The notes: generated by a model not told the origin, from the letters alone. A stretch of 64,000 nucleotides of DNA from Actinomadura madurae (GCF_900115095.1 NZ_FOVH01000009.1:186001-250000); one strand, 5' to 3'; numbered from the stretch's first letter, positions 24,750 to 33,325 are shown. Translations and numbers: made by a program.

Positions 24750-25183
24750 TCGTCCTCGTCCTCCTTCTTGCGGGAAGAGCGGCGCCGTGCGGGCTGCTTG
24801 TCGTCGTCGGAGTCGTCGTCGGAGCCGCCGAAGGTCTCCTTCAGCCGTTCCTGCGCGCCTTCCAGGGCGCCGCGGGTCTTCTTCTTGGCGCCCGACTCCT
24901 GCGCCTCGCCCAGGAACTGCGGCAGGCCCTGGGAGGTGCCGTCGTGGGCGATGTCGAGACGGTTCACGGCCTCGGCGAAGCGCAGGTAGGTGTCGACGCT
25001 GGCGACCACGATCCGCACGTCCACCGTGAGGATCTCGATCCCGACCAGCGACACCCGCGCGTACAGGTCGATGACCAGTCCCTTCTCCAGGATCAGGTCG
25101 ACGACGTCGGCGAGGCTGCTGCCTGAGCCGCCGCGCTGCACGGTGGTGCTGCCCGACGTCTGCTGGGCGATCGGCCCAGTCAT
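24746..25183 (-). CDS. gvpA: Gas vesicle structural protein GvpA
   Basis: The protein has 145 residues. The shell core is residues 22-70 (LADVVDLILEKGLVIDLYAR, then VSLVGIEILTVDVRIVVASV). As in Streptomyces, a long charged tail rich in K, D and E follows, ending KKEDEDE. This is the ribbed wall protein of the vesicle. It is first in the operon; a strong GAGGAG site precedes the ATG. A stress-sigma-type promoter lies about 46 bp upstream. Confidence 0.92.
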   Translation of the reverse strand: MTGPIAQQTSGSTTVQRGGSGSSLADVVDLILEKGLVIDLYARVSLVGIEILTVDVRIVVASVDTYLRFAEAVNRLDIAHDGTSQGLPQFLGEAQESGAKKKTRGALEGAQERLKETFGGSDDDSDDDKQPARRRSSRKKEDEDE

Positions 25184-25228
25184 GTCATCTCCTCGTCTAG
25201 GGGGTCTTGCTTTTGCACGAACCCCGGT

Positions 25229-25252
25229 GTACCCGTGCTGACCTTCCTAAAC
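25229..25252 (-). promoter_or_regulatory. SigB/SigF-type promoter of the gvp operon
   Basis: On the minus strand GTTT is followed after 14 bases by GGGTAC. This matches the actinobacterial general-stress pattern GNNT-N14-16-GGGTAC/T. It would start transcription about 40 nt before gvpA. Binding is inferred from the motif only. Confidence 0.65.
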
Positions 25253-25310
25253 GGGCTGCCCGGTTCCGGTCACCCCCGGTTCAAGGCGGCGGGGGGTGGT
25301 CCAGGACGCC

Positions 25311-25348
25311 GCAAACCCCCGGAAAACAGGGCGTTTCCGGGGGTTTGC
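25311..25348. terminator. Perfect 15-bp hairpin terminator
   Basis: GCAAACCCCCGGAAA (25311-25325) and TTTCCGGGGGTTTGC (25334-25348) form a perfect stem around an 8-nt loop, 8 bp past the stop of the 112-residue gene. It insulates the gvp promoter from the upstream unit. Confidence 0.85.
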
Positions 25349-25356
25349 TCGACGGG

Positions 25357-25695
25357 TCAGCGTTTGCGGGCGGTGATGCGGCCGACCACGACGCCGGCGG
25401 CGGCCGCGCCGACCACCGGGACGGCGCGCAGCAGCCGGCCGAGGGTGAGGAGCTTGGCCAGCCCCGCCACCTTCCCGGGCAGCGCCGTGACCTGGGCGCC
25501 GGCCTTGGACGCGCCCCGCGCGGCGGTCGCCGCGGTGTCCTTGGCTCCGGCGCCGGCGTCGCGCGCCGCGCCCTGCGCGCCGCCGGCCGCGCCCTTGGCG
25601 GTGCCTCCGGCGGCCTTCTGGGCGGTGCCGGCCGCCCTGCTCGCGTGCTTGCTGACCTTGCCGGACCCGTTGCCCGGCGTCGAGGGGGTGTCCAT
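25357..25695 (-). CDS. Ala/Gly/Lys-rich LEA-like small protein
   Basis: The protein has 112 residues. Positions 12-65 are a low-complexity stretch of AAG/KG/TAK repeats, like LEA or apolipoprotein helices. The end (LAKLLTLGRLLRAVPVVGAA to VGRITARKR) is a short hydrophobic segment with a basic tail, suggesting membrane contact. The function is unknown. A GvpQ-like role is conceivable given its place next to the gas-vesicle operon, but a terminator separates them. A GAAAGGAAA ribosome-binding site precedes the ATG. It may be co-transcribed with the F420 enzyme 63 bp upstream. Confidence 0.65.
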   Translation of the reverse strand: MDTPSTPGNGSGKVSKHASRAAGTAQKAAGGTAKGAAGGAQGAARDAGAGAKDTAATAARGASKAGAQVTALPGKVAGLAKLLTLGRLLRAVPVVGAAAAGVVVGRITARKR

Positions 25696-25758
25696 CGTCG
25701 TTTCCTTTCGTCGAGGGGTGTGCGTTGCTTCGGGTGTGCGTTCGGGGGGTGCCGGTGC

Positions 25759-26718
25759 TCAGCCGCCGCGCAGGAGCGGCAGCACCTCACCGGCGTAGAA
25801 GTCGAAGAATCCGTCCTGTTCGGGGCCGATCTGCGTGACGAACACGTCGTCGTAGCCGGCGTCGGCGTAGGCGCGCAGCGCCCGCGCGTGGACCTCGGGG
25901 TCGGGGCCGCACGGCACCCGCTCGGCCACCATGTCCTCGGTGACCAGGTCCGACAGCTGCCGGAACTGCCGCGGCAGCGGCAGCAGCTGGTTCGCCTCGC
26001 CCGGCAGCAGGTCGCTGGCCCACAGCCGCCGCGCCGTCCGGCGCGCCTCGGCCGGGTCGGGGGCCCAGCACACCTTCAGCCCGCCCTGGACCGGTCTGCC
26101 CTCGCCGCCGCCGTGCCGGTACTCGGCCACCAGCGCGGTGTCGGGCATCATGCAGATGAACCCGTCGGCGATCCGGCCGGCCAGCCGCGCCGCCCGGTCC
26201 CCGAACCCCGACATGAAGATCGGCGGCGGTTCGTCGGGGCGGGTGTACAGCCGGGCGGTGTCGAGCCGGTAGTGCGCGCCGCGGTGGGTGACCAGCTCGC
26301 CGGTGAACAGCCGCCGCATCAGGGCGACGGCCTCCTCCAGCATCTCCATCCGCTCGGCGGCCGGCGGCCACCGCGAGTCCACGATGTGCTCGTTGAGGAA
26401 CTCGCCGGTCCCGACGCCGAGAGTGAAGCGGCCGCCGGTCAGCACCGCGCACGTCGCCGCGGCCTGCGCGACGACCGCCGGGTGCGTGCGCACCAGCGGG
26501 CACGTCACCGCCGTCCCGACCGGCAGCGACGTCGCCTGCGACAGCGCGCCCACCACCGACCACACGAACGAGGACTGCCCCTGCTCGTCCAGCCACGGAT
26601 GGAAGTGGTCGGAGATCCACAGCGCCTCGAAGCCCGTGCTCTCGGCGAGCCGCGCCTGCCGCAGCAGCTCCCGCGGCTCGTGCTCCTCGGCGGACAGGAA
26701 GTACCCGAACCTGGTCAT
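25759..26718 (-). CDS. F420-dependent luciferase-like oxidoreductase (TIGR03557-type)
   Basis: The protein has 319 residues with a TIM-barrel LLM fold. Seen: FGYFLSAEEHEPRELLRQA, EALWISDHFHPW, RFTLGVGTGEFLNEHIV and FICMMPD. The pattern SDHFHPW plus GTGEFLNEH is that of F420-dependent glucose-6-phosphate dehydrogenase-like enzymes of actinobacteria. The hydride donor or acceptor is probably coenzyme F420; the substrate is unknown. Full family length. It sits in front of the LEA-like gene on the same strand. Confidence 0.87.
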   Translation of the reverse strand: MTRFGYFLSAEEHEPRELLRQARLAESTGFEALWISDHFHPWLDEQGQSSFVWSVVGALSQATSLPVGTAVTCPLVRTHPAVVAQAAATCAVLTGGRFTLGVGTGEFLNEHIVDSRWPPAAERMEMLEEAVALMRRLFTGELVTHRGAHYRLDTARLYTRPDEPPPIFMSGFGDRAARLAGRIADGFICMMPDTALVAEYRHGGGEGRPVQGGLKVCWAPDPAEARRTARRLWASDLLPGEANQLLPLPRQFRQLSDLVTEDMVAERVPCGPDPEVHARALRAYADAGYDDVFVTQIGPEQDGFFDFYAGEVLPLLRGG

Positions 26719-26896
26719 CCGCGTCCGCGCCTCCCTGCTCGTCGGCCGCCACCCGGGGTCCGCGCCGGCCCGTATCGCGGCCTACCCCGCCCGAACGCCG
26801 CAAACATGCCGCGGCCAAGGCGGACGCGCACTGGCGGCGGGTGCGGTGGCGGGTGCGGTGGCGGTTGAAACCGTCCGTCCGGGTATTGCGAGGGTC

Positions 26897-27478
26897 ATGC
26901 CGGCCCGCGCGTCCGACCCCGCACCCGCCCGCGCCCCCTCCCCCGCCGAGCCGGTGGCCTGGTGGGCGGTGCTGCTGGGGTGCTACCTGGCGCTGGTGCC
27001 CGCGGTCTCGGTGACCGAGATCACCGTGGGGGCGGTGGCCGCCGCGGCCGGCGCCGCCGCCGCGGTCGCCGCGCGCCGCGCCCTGCTCGCCACCGGCGCC
27101 CCCGAGGGGGACGGCGGTCGCGGTCGGGGCACCGTCCCGCCCGCCCGGCTCATGCGGCCGATGGTGCGGCTGCCCGCCCAGATCGTCGCCGACACCGCCC
27201 GCATCGCGGTGCGCGGCGCGTCCGGCGGGCGGTGGGTGACGCTGGCCGCCGCGCCCGGGACCGCCGGCCGCGGTGTCGCGACCCTGCTCTTGTCGGCCTC
27301 TCCCGGCGCCTACGTCGGCGGCGTCGACCCGGCGCGCGGGGCCGTGCGCGTGCACCGCCTCGCCGGGGGCCCGTCACCCTTCGAGCGGCGCCTGCGCGAC
27401 GCCGGGCTGATCGGCGAGCACACCGAGCACACCGAGGAGCGCGGGGACCGTGGGGGCGACGGCGGGGAGCGGTCGTGA
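26897..27478 (+). CDS. mrpE: Mrp antiporter subunit E
   Basis: The protein has 193 residues. It has a Mrp/MnhE pattern: two or three N-terminal membrane segments, then PARLMRPMVRLPAQIVADTA and a C-terminal cytoplasmic part with TLLLSASPGAYV (SxxPGT-like) and VRVHRLAG. ATG 26897 follows GCGAGGGTC. It is the first gene of a seven-gene unit for a multisubunit Na+(K+)/H+ antiporter. The N-terminus is more divergent than usual. Each downstream gene overlaps or nearly abuts it. Confidence 0.8.
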   Translation: MPARASDPAPARAPSPAEPVAWWAVLLGCYLALVPAVSVTEITVGAVAAAAGAAAAVAARRALLATGAPEGDGGRGRGTVPPARLMRPMVRLPAQIVADTARIAVRGASGGRWVTLAAAPGTAGRGVATLLLSASPGAYVGGVDPARGAVRVHRLAGGPSPFERRLRDAGLIGEHTEHTEERGDRGGDGGERS

Positions 27479-27741
27479 CGGCCGCCGCGGCCGGTGCCGC
27501 CGTCCCGGCGGTGGTCCTCATGGCCGGTGCGCTGCTGCCGGCGCTGGTGGCGACCCTGCGGGGCGGTCCGGCCGGGCGCCTGGCGGGGCTGATCGCCGCG
27601 GGGCCGGTGGTGACGCTCGTGCTGGTGCTGCTGGCCGCCGCCTACGGCCGTCCCGCCTACCTCGACGTCGCGCTGGTGATGGCGCTGCTGTCGTTCGCCG
27701 GGTCGCTGGTGTTCGCCCGGTTCCTCAGCCGGACCCTGTGA
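27475..27741 (+). CDS. mrpF: Mrp antiporter subunit F
   Basis: The protein has 88 residues with three membrane segments and the MrpF ending DVALVMALLSFAGSLVFARFL. GTG 27475 overlaps the mrpE stop (GTGA). A small hydrophobic subunit of the antiporter. Confidence 0.82.
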   Translation: MTAAAAGAAVPAVVLMAGALLPALVATLRGGPAGRLAGLIAAGPVVTLVLVLLAAAYGRPAYLDVALVMALLSFAGSLVFARFLSRTL

Positions 27742-27755
27742 AAGGAGGGACGCCG

Positions 27756-28049
27756 ATGACGCTCGCGCTGCTCGCCGACGTGCTGATGTGGGCCGGTACC
27801 GGTGTCGCCGTGGTGGCCGGGCTGCGGCTGCCGCTCACCCGCGGCGCCGCGGCCCGCCTGCACACCGTCGCTCCCCTCACCGTGCTGGCCGCGCCGCTGC
27901 TGGTCGCCGGGATGGCGCTGCGGCCCTGGTCGTCGTGGCACGACGTGGCCAAGCTCGCCGTCATCGCGGTGCTGCTGGCCGCGACCGGCCCGGCCACCGT
28001 GGTCACCGCGGCGCAGGCCGTCCGGCGCACCGCCGGCGGATCGGAGTGA
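27756..28049 (+). CDS. mrpG: Mrp antiporter subunit G
   Basis: The protein has 97 residues with three membrane segments. LHTVAPLTVLAAPLLVAGMAL is the MrpG-like centre. ATG 27756 is preceded by a very strong AAAGGAGGG (27741-27749), the best ribosome-binding site of the operon. Confidence 0.82.
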   Translation: MTLALLADVLMWAGTGVAVVAGLRLPLTRGAAARLHTVAPLTVLAAPLLVAGMALRPWSSWHDVAKLAVIAVLLAATGPATVVTAAQAVRRTAGGSE

Positions 28050-28055
28050 TCCCGC

Positions 28056-28352
28056 GTGGACGCCCTGGTCCCCGCCGCGCTCGCTCTGGCGGCTTTCATG
28101 GCCACCGCCGTGGTCCTCACCCGCGACACCGTCCGGCAGGCGATCGCCCTGTCGGGGTACGGGATGGTGCTGGGCCTGCTGTTCCTGGTCCTGCAGGCAC
28201 CCGACGTCGCGATGTCCCAGATCGCCGTCGGGACCGTGCTGGTGCCGCTCATCGTCGTCCTAGCCCTGTACGCCACCCGCCGCCACCTCGGCGCCGGCGC
28301 CGCGCGCCGCGACGACGGCGCGGGGCCGGGCGGGCGGGAGGTGGACCGGTGA
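28056..28352 (+). CDS. DUF4040/MbhD-like antiporter subunit
   Basis: The protein has 98 residues. Three membrane segments; YGMVLGLLFLVLQAPDVAMSQ is the DUF4040 (MbhD) signature, the piece found in the C-terminal part of MrpA in classical systems. Here it is a stand-alone gene. It starts at GTG 28056, 6 bp after mrpG, and overlaps the next gene by 4 nt. Confidence 0.82.
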   Translation: MDALVPAALALAAFMATAVVLTRDTVRQAIALSGYGMVLGLLFLVLQAPDVAMSQIAVGTVLVPLIVVLALYATRRHLGAGAARRDDGAGPGGREVDR

Positions 28353-29089
28353 GGCCCCGCACCCGACTGCTGGTGTTCGGTTTCGGCGCGGCCGGCACCG
28401 CGGCGCTGTTCACCGCCGGGACGCTCGGGCTCCCCGGGTTCGGCGGCTCCGTGCACCCCTACGCCGACCGGGCCGTCGCGCAGGCGGTGCGGCAGGGCAC
28501 CCCCAACGCCGTCGCCTCGGTCACCTTCGACCAGCGCGCGTTCGACACCCTCGGGGAGGAGCTGATCCTGCTGGCCGCCGCGGTCGCCGCGGTGGTGCTG
28601 CTGCGCGCGGTGCGCCGCGAGGAGGAGGACGAGGGGCCCGCGCCGCGGCGCGGCCCCGCCGAGGTGTCCGACGCGCTGCGCATCGTGGGGTACCTGCTGC
28701 TGCCGCTCACCCTGCTCACCGGCGTCTACGTCGTCGCGCACGGGCACCAGTCCCCCGGCGGCGGGTTCCAGGGCGGCGTCGTCCTGGGCACCGCCGTCCA
28801 CCTGCTGTACCTCGCGGGCGACTATCCGGCGCTGCAGCGGCTGCGGCCGCCGCCGGTGTTCGAGGCCGCCGAGGCCGCGGCCGCCGCGGCGTTCGTGGTG
28901 CTGGTCCTGGCCGCCGCCGGGGCCGCGGCGACCGGCCGGGTCCCGGCCCTGAACACCGCCGTGGGCGTCGAGGTGGGGTGCGCGCTGGTGCTGCTGCTCG
29001 GCAAGTTCTTCGACCAGGCCCTCCTCGTCCGCGAGCAGCGTCCGCCGGCGTCGAGCCCCGGGGCCGGGGGCGGCGGGGAGGCGCGGTGA
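28349..29089 (+). CDS. mrpB: Fused MbhE-like and MrpB antiporter subunit
   Basis: The protein has 246 residues. Residues 1-88 look like MbhE (VTFDQRAFDTLGEELIL at 58-74, flanked by membrane segments). A charged linker follows, and residues 108-235 are the MnhB domain with GHQSPGGGFQGGVV (132-145). In Mbh-type complexes these are two proteins; here they are one. GTG 28349 overlaps the preceding gene and its TGA overlaps mrpC. Confidence 0.82.
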   Translation: MRPRTRLLVFGFGAAGTAALFTAGTLGLPGFGGSVHPYADRAVAQAVRQGTPNAVASVTFDQRAFDTLGEELILLAAAVAAVVLLRAVRREEEDEGPAPRRGPAEVSDALRIVGYLLLPLTLLTGVYVVAHGHQSPGGGFQGGVVLGTAVHLLYLAGDYPALQRLRPPPVFEAAEAAAAAAFVVLVLAAAGAAATGRVPALNTAVGVEVGCALVLLLGKFFDQALLVREQRPPASSPGAGGGGEAR

Positions 29090-29439
29090 GCCTGGTCCCC
29101 TACCTGACCGCCGGCTGGATCATGCTCGCCGGCGTCTACGGCATCGTCACCAGCCGCGACCTGATCCACGCGGTGGTGTGCCTGTCGGTCACCCAGTCCG
29201 GCACCTACGTGCTGCTGCTGGCCGTCGGGTACCGGTCGGGCGGGACCGCGCCGGTGTTCTCCGACCGGCCGCCGCCCCCGGCGGGCGGGCCCGTCACCGA
29301 CCCGGTCGTGCAGGCCATGGCCCTCACCGACATCGTCGTCGGCGCCACCGTCACCGCGCTGCTGCTCGCCCTGGCCGTGCAGGTCGCCAAGCGCCGCGGC
29401 ACCCTGGACCCCGGCGCGCTGCGCTCCCTCGAATCGTGA
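29086..29439 (+). CDS. mrpC: Mrp antiporter subunit C
   Basis: The protein has 117 residues and is NuoK-like: three membrane segments, GVYGIVTSRDLIHAVVCLSV with QSGTYVLLLAVGY and the terminal DPVVQAMALTDIVVGATVTA. A Glu typical of NuoK is not obvious in the first segments. GTG start overlaps mrpB, and the TGA overlaps mrpD. Confidence 0.87.
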   Translation: MSLVPYLTAGWIMLAGVYGIVTSRDLIHAVVCLSVTQSGTYVLLLAVGYRSGGTAPVFSDRPPPPAGGPVTDPVVQAMALTDIVVGATVTALLLALAVQVAKRRGTLDPGALRSLES

Positions 29440-31316
29440 TCCTGCAGGTCACCGTCGCGGTGCCGGTCCTGGCGGCGGCGCTGCTCGCCGCGGCCGGGCG
29501 GTGGCTGCCGCGGCCGGCCGTCGACGTCACCGCGGTGGCGGCCACCGCCGCCGTCACGGCGCTGTCCGCGCTCACCCTCGCCCGGTCCGGCCGCGCCCCG
29601 CAGGTCACGTGGCTGGGCGGGTGGGGTCCCGGCACCGGCGTCGGGATCCCGCTGGCCGCCGACCCGCTCGCCGCCGGGCTCGCCTGCGTCACCGCCGCGC
29701 TGACGCTGGCGGCGCTGGTGTTCTCCTGGCGGTACTTCACCGAGGTCCAGGCGATCTTCCACGTGCTGGTGCTGCTGTTCCTGGCGGCGATGTGCGCGTT
29801 CGTGTACACCGGGGACCTGTTCGACGCGTTCGTGTTCTTCGAGCTGATGAGCGTGGTGGCGTTCGCGTTGACCGGCTACCGGTCCGAGGAGCCCTCGACC
29901 GTCCACGGCGCCCTGAACTTCGGCATCGTCCAGTCCCTCGGCGCGTACCTGACCCTGGCCGGGATCGCGCTGGTCTACGGCCGGACGGGGCAGCTCGGCT
30001 TGGCCGCCGCCGGCCGCGCCCTGGCCGGAACCGGCGGCGACACCGGCACCCGCGCGGGCGCCCTGGTCACCGCGGCGTTCGTGCTGATCTGCACCGGCTA
30101 CCTGGTTAAGGCGGCGGCGGTGCCGTTCCACTTCTGGCTCGCCGACGCGCACGCGGTGGCGCCCACCCCGGTGTGCGTGCTGTTCTCCGGCGTCATGGTC
30201 GAGCTCGGCGTGTACGGGGTCGCGCGGACCTACTGGGCGGTGTTCGACGGGCTGGTCCCGCTGCGGGGCGTCGCGGTGCTCGGTGCCGCCGCGGCGCTGC
30301 TCGGCGCCGTCATGTGCCTGCTGCAGCACCACGTCAAGCGGCTGCTGGCCTACTCGACCATCAGTCATGTGGGGCTGCTCCTGGTGGGGGTGTCGGCCGG
30401 CACCCATGACGCGCTGTCGGGGACCGCGTACTACCTGGCCGGGCATGCCGGGGTGAAGGGCGCGCTGTTCCTGGGCGCGGGGGCGCTGCTGAACCGGCTC
30501 CAGACCGTCGACGACCGCGAGCTCCGCGGACGCGGCCGCGGTATGCCCGTCACGGGCGCGACGTTCCTGGTGGGTGCGCTGTGCCTGGCCGGGCTGCCGC
30601 CGTCGGGCCTGTTCGCGGGGCACGCGGTGACCGAGCACGCCGTGCTCGCGCTCGGCTGGTGGTGGTACGCGCCGCTGTCGGTGGCGGTGTCGGCGCTCAC
30701 CGCCGGCGCGGTGCTGCGGGTCTGGCTGGTGGTGTGGCGGGGCGACCCGCCGCACCCGGACCCGGGCGAGGCGGGCGGCCGTGGGCCTGGTCGGGGGCCT
30801 GGTCGTGGCGGCCCGGGCGGCGGGCACGAGGACCCCGAGACCCGCGTGGTCCTCGGGTCGCTTCCCTGGACGATGCTCGCGCCCGGCGTGGTGCTGCTGG
30901 CCGGCGGGCTGGCGGCCGGGCTGCTGCCCGGCGGGCCCCTGGCGCGCGCCGCCGAGGTGTTCGCCGGCCGCGACGCCTACGCGGGGCTCGTGCTGGAGGG
31001 CCGCCTCACCCAGTCGCACGCGCCGCCGGCCGACCCCTGGACCTGGGCGGGGCTCGCCGGTTCGGCGGTCACGCTGCTGCTCGCGGCGGCCGTCGCCGCC
31101 GCCGGCGCCCGCCGTCCCGCCCCGGCGCGGATCCGGGCCCTGGTCCCCTCCGGTGCGGGGGCGTCAGCCTGGCGCGCCGCCGGACGTGGCGCCGGACGTG
31201 CCGCCGGTGCGGTGTCGCGCCGCCTGCACGACCTGCATTCGGGCGACATCGGCGACTACGCCGCCTGGCTCACCGCGGGCGTCGCGGTCCTCGCCCTGCT
31301 CACCGCCCGTTTCTGA
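29436..31316 (+). CDS. mrpD: Mrp antiporter subunit D
   Basis: The protein has 626 residues and is NuoL/M/N-like, the proton-pumping subunit, with about 14 membrane segments. Seen: FFELMSVVAFALTGY with the key Glu, YLVKAAAVPFHFWLADAHAV with the key Lys, CLLQHHVKRLLAYSTISHVG and YYLAGHAGVKGALFLGAGAL. A glycine-rich loop (near residues 455-475) is an insertion. It is the only large NuoL-like gene here: a separate full-length MrpA is not encoded. It is the last gene of the unit. Confidence 0.9.
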   Translation: MILQVTVAVPVLAAALLAAAGRWLPRPAVDVTAVAATAAVTALSALTLARSGRAPQVTWLGGWGPGTGVGIPLAADPLAAGLACVTAALTLAALVFSWRYFTEVQAIFHVLVLLFLAAMCAFVYTGDLFDAFVFFELMSVVAFALTGYRSEEPSTVHGALNFGIVQSLGAYLTLAGIALVYGRTGQLGLAAAGRALAGTGGDTGTRAGALVTAAFVLICTGYLVKAAAVPFHFWLADAHAVAPTPVCVLFSGVMVELGVYGVARTYWAVFDGLVPLRGVAVLGAAAALLGAVMCLLQHHVKRLLAYSTISHVGLLLVGVSAGTHDALSGTAYYLAGHAGVKGALFLGAGALLNRLQTVDDRELRGRGRGMPVTGATFLVGALCLAGLPPSGLFAGHAVTEHAVLALGWWWYAPLSVAVSALTAGAVLRVWLVVWRGDPPHPDPGEAGGRGPGRGPGRGGPGGGHEDPETRVVLGSLPWTMLAPGVVLLAGGLAAGLLPGGPLARAAEVFAGRDAYAGLVLEGRLTQSHAPPADPWTWAGLAGSAVTLLLAAAVAAAGARRPAPARIRALVPSGAGASAWRAAGRGAGRAAGAVSRRLHDLHSGDIGDYAAWLTAGVAVLALLTARF

Positions 31317-31461
31317 GGTCGGGCCGTCCGGGTCGGCGGCCCGAGCCGAGCCGATCGGGACGGAGTTGATTCGCGAGGGGCGGCGCGCGACCCTGTTCAC
31401 CCGCCCGCGGCGTGCGCCCGCGGCGTGTGCGCCCGGCGGGGTCGCCGGGGAGGGAGGCATC
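31317..31461. other. Intergenic, no feature recognised
   Basis: Between mrpD and the secreted protein gene. A GGGGAGGGAGG ribosome-binding site ends it at about 31457. Confidence 0.4.
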
Positions 31462-32643
31462 GTGGTCCGGCGTCTTCCCCGTCCCCGCGCGGTGCTCATC
31501 GCCGCGGCGCCGGCGGTGCTGCTCGCGGCGGCCGTCGCGGTGGCGGCCGGCACCTCGCGGACCGCGCCCCCGCCCGCGGGGGCCGCGCCGCCGGCGCGGG
31601 TGCTGTCGCGCTACGAGACCGCGGCGCCCGGGAACGCCATCGACCGCGACTGCGGTTTCAGCGCCCCGCTTCCCGGCCGTCCCGGGCGCAGCGTCTGGCT
31701 GTTCTGCGACACGGTCTGGACGGGCGCCCGGCGGGGGCTGTGGCTGGGCGCGACCGCCGCGACCGGACCCGCCGTCCCCGGCCGTGTCCCCACCGGCCTG
31801 ACCGAGCTGCCCACCCCGGCCGGCGCCGGGATCGCGGCGCGGTCCTCGCCGCCCGGTCCCGGGGCGGCGCCGCAGGGGTTCCTCGGCACCCCGCCGGGGC
31901 TGGTCCTGCCCGGCGGCGCCCCCTGCCGCGTCCCCGGCAGCGCCTACAGCGCCTCGTGGGTCTCCGGCGCCGCCCGCCCGCCCGGCACCGGCGCGCTGCT
32001 GGTCGCCTACACCGACGTGTGCGTCCACGGCACCACCATCAGCACCCAGGGGTTCGGGCTGGTGGAGTACCGGCCCGGCGAGAACGCCCTCACCGGGCGG
32101 GCGAGGGTGTTCTCGCTCCCGGCCGGGCTGCCGTTCCAGCAGAACCTCGGGTCGCCGGTCTTCAGCGGCGGGTACCTGTACCTGTTCGCCTCGGTCTGCG
32201 ACGCCCACGGTCCGGGCGCGTGCCTGGGAGGCCGCGTCACGCTGGCGCGGGTGCGGGCCGATCCGAGCGCGTGGCGCGACCCCGCCGCCTACGAGTACCG
32301 GGTGGGCGGCGGCTGGACCCGCGACGCGTTCCAGGCCGGCACCGTCGTCGCCGGCGCCGCCCCCTACGCCGTCCACGTCGCCGACTACACCGCGCTGGGC
32401 CGGGGGCTGGTCATGGTCGAGCAGCGCGGCCTGGACGGCCGGTTCCGGCTGTGGCGCGCGCCCGCTCCCGAAGGGCCGTGGCGGGCGGCCGGGGACGGGA
32501 TCGTGCCGTGCTCGGGCGGGTCGGGGCTGGACCAGTGCCGCGCCCTCATCGGGCATCCCGGGCTCAGCACGCGCGGTGCGCTGCTGCTGTCGTACTACGA
32601 CCCGGCAGCCGACCACGTCACCGTCCGCGCCGTCCCCTGGTGA
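31462..32643 (+). CDS. Secreted beta-propeller-like protein (DUF4185-like)
   Basis: The protein has 393 residues. RRLPRPRAVLIAAAPAVLLA forms a signal peptide or anchor. The mature part has repeated short blocks: GRSVWLFCDTVWTG, LVAYTDVCVHGT, GYLYLFASVCDAHGPG and GALLLSYYDPAADHV, as in DUF4185-type or glycosyl hydrolase 43-like five-blade propellers. Six or more Cys in pairs fit disulphides outside the cell. The substrate is unknown. It starts at GTG 31462 and stands alone after the mrp operon. Confidence 0.75.
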   Translation: MVRRLPRPRAVLIAAAPAVLLAAAVAVAAGTSRTAPPPAGAAPPARVLSRYETAAPGNAIDRDCGFSAPLPGRPGRSVWLFCDTVWTGARRGLWLGATAATGPAVPGRVPTGLTELPTPAGAGIAARSSPPGPGAAPQGFLGTPPGLVLPGGAPCRVPGSAYSASWVSGAARPPGTGALLVAYTDVCVHGTTISTQGFGLVEYRPGENALTGRARVFSLPAGLPFQQNLGSPVFSGGYLYLFASVCDAHGPGACLGGRVTLARVRADPSAWRDPAAYEYRVGGGWTRDAFQAGTVVAGAAPYAVHVADYTALGRGLVMVEQRGLDGRFRLWRAPAPEGPWRAAGDGIVPCSGGSGLDQCRALIGHPGLSTRGALLLSYYDPAADHVTVRAVPW

Positions 32644-32695
32644 CCGCCCCGCATCCCCAAAGCCTTTCTGTCCAGGGCCCTGCGCGGGCCCCGGG

Positions 32696-33325
32696 TCAGA
32701 TGCTCCAGAGGCGGCGCTTGCGGTAGCGGGGCTCCCACATCACCCGGTTCAGGTTCCGCAGGGAGCGGGGCAGCGCGGTGAGGACGCGGCTGCGCTCCAC
32801 CGGCGCGATGCCGTCCACCACCCACGGGACGAACAGCGGCGTGCCGGACCCCCAGTCGCGTCCGGTCTCGGCGGCCGCCGCCTTCCACTCCTCCTCGGCC
32901 AGCACCGTCTCGGCCAGCGGTAGGGCGTTCATCTCCTCGTGCCGCAGGTGGGCCCCGAGTTCGCGGCGCAGCTCCTCGACCGCGTCCGGCAGGTCACCGG
33001 TGCCGGCCATCGCCGCGTCGACCGCGGCGATCAGCGGGCCGAGCCGGGCGTGCTCGGCGCGCATCTCCTCCAGCACCGCCTGCTCGGCGCGGCGCCCCGC
33101 CGTCGCGCGCTGCACCCGCGACCACAGCCACCCGTCCTCCAGGCCGTGGTGCAGCCGGATCTGCTCCTTGAGGTTGTCCCAGCCCGCGCGCACGTACGGC
33201 GCCCGTCCCTTGCCCGCCGCCGCGGCCGCCGCGAGCCGGTCGAGGTCGCGGCGGAACGCGTCGTGGGCGGCGTACAGCAGGGTGTGGCACGTGGTGTCGC
33301 GCGGCTGGACCGCGAAGGTCTCCAT
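32696..33325 (-). CDS. Hemerythrin domain protein
   Basis: The protein has 209 residues. A four-helix HHE domain binds a di-iron site: CHTLLYAAHDAFRRDLDRL (first His), LHHGLEDGWLW, EMRAEHARLGPLI and LGAHLRHEEMNALPL (HxxxE). Cytoplasmic; a role in O2, NO or iron sensing is likely for the family. I chose ATG 33325 (METFAV); an upstream ATG at 33391 would add an uncharacteristic MKCVSPGPGG stretch. It ends in a basic region (EPRYRKRRLWSI). Confidence 0.82.
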   Translation of the reverse strand: METFAVQPRDTTCHTLLYAAHDAFRRDLDRLAAAAAAGKGRAPYVRAGWDNLKEQIRLHHGLEDGWLWSRVQRATAGRRAEQAVLEEMRAEHARLGPLIAAVDAAMAGTGDLPDAVEELRRELGAHLRHEEMNALPLAETVLAEEEWKAAAAETGRDWGSGTPLFVPWVVDGIAPVERSRVLTALPRSLRNLNRVMWEPRYRKRRLWSI

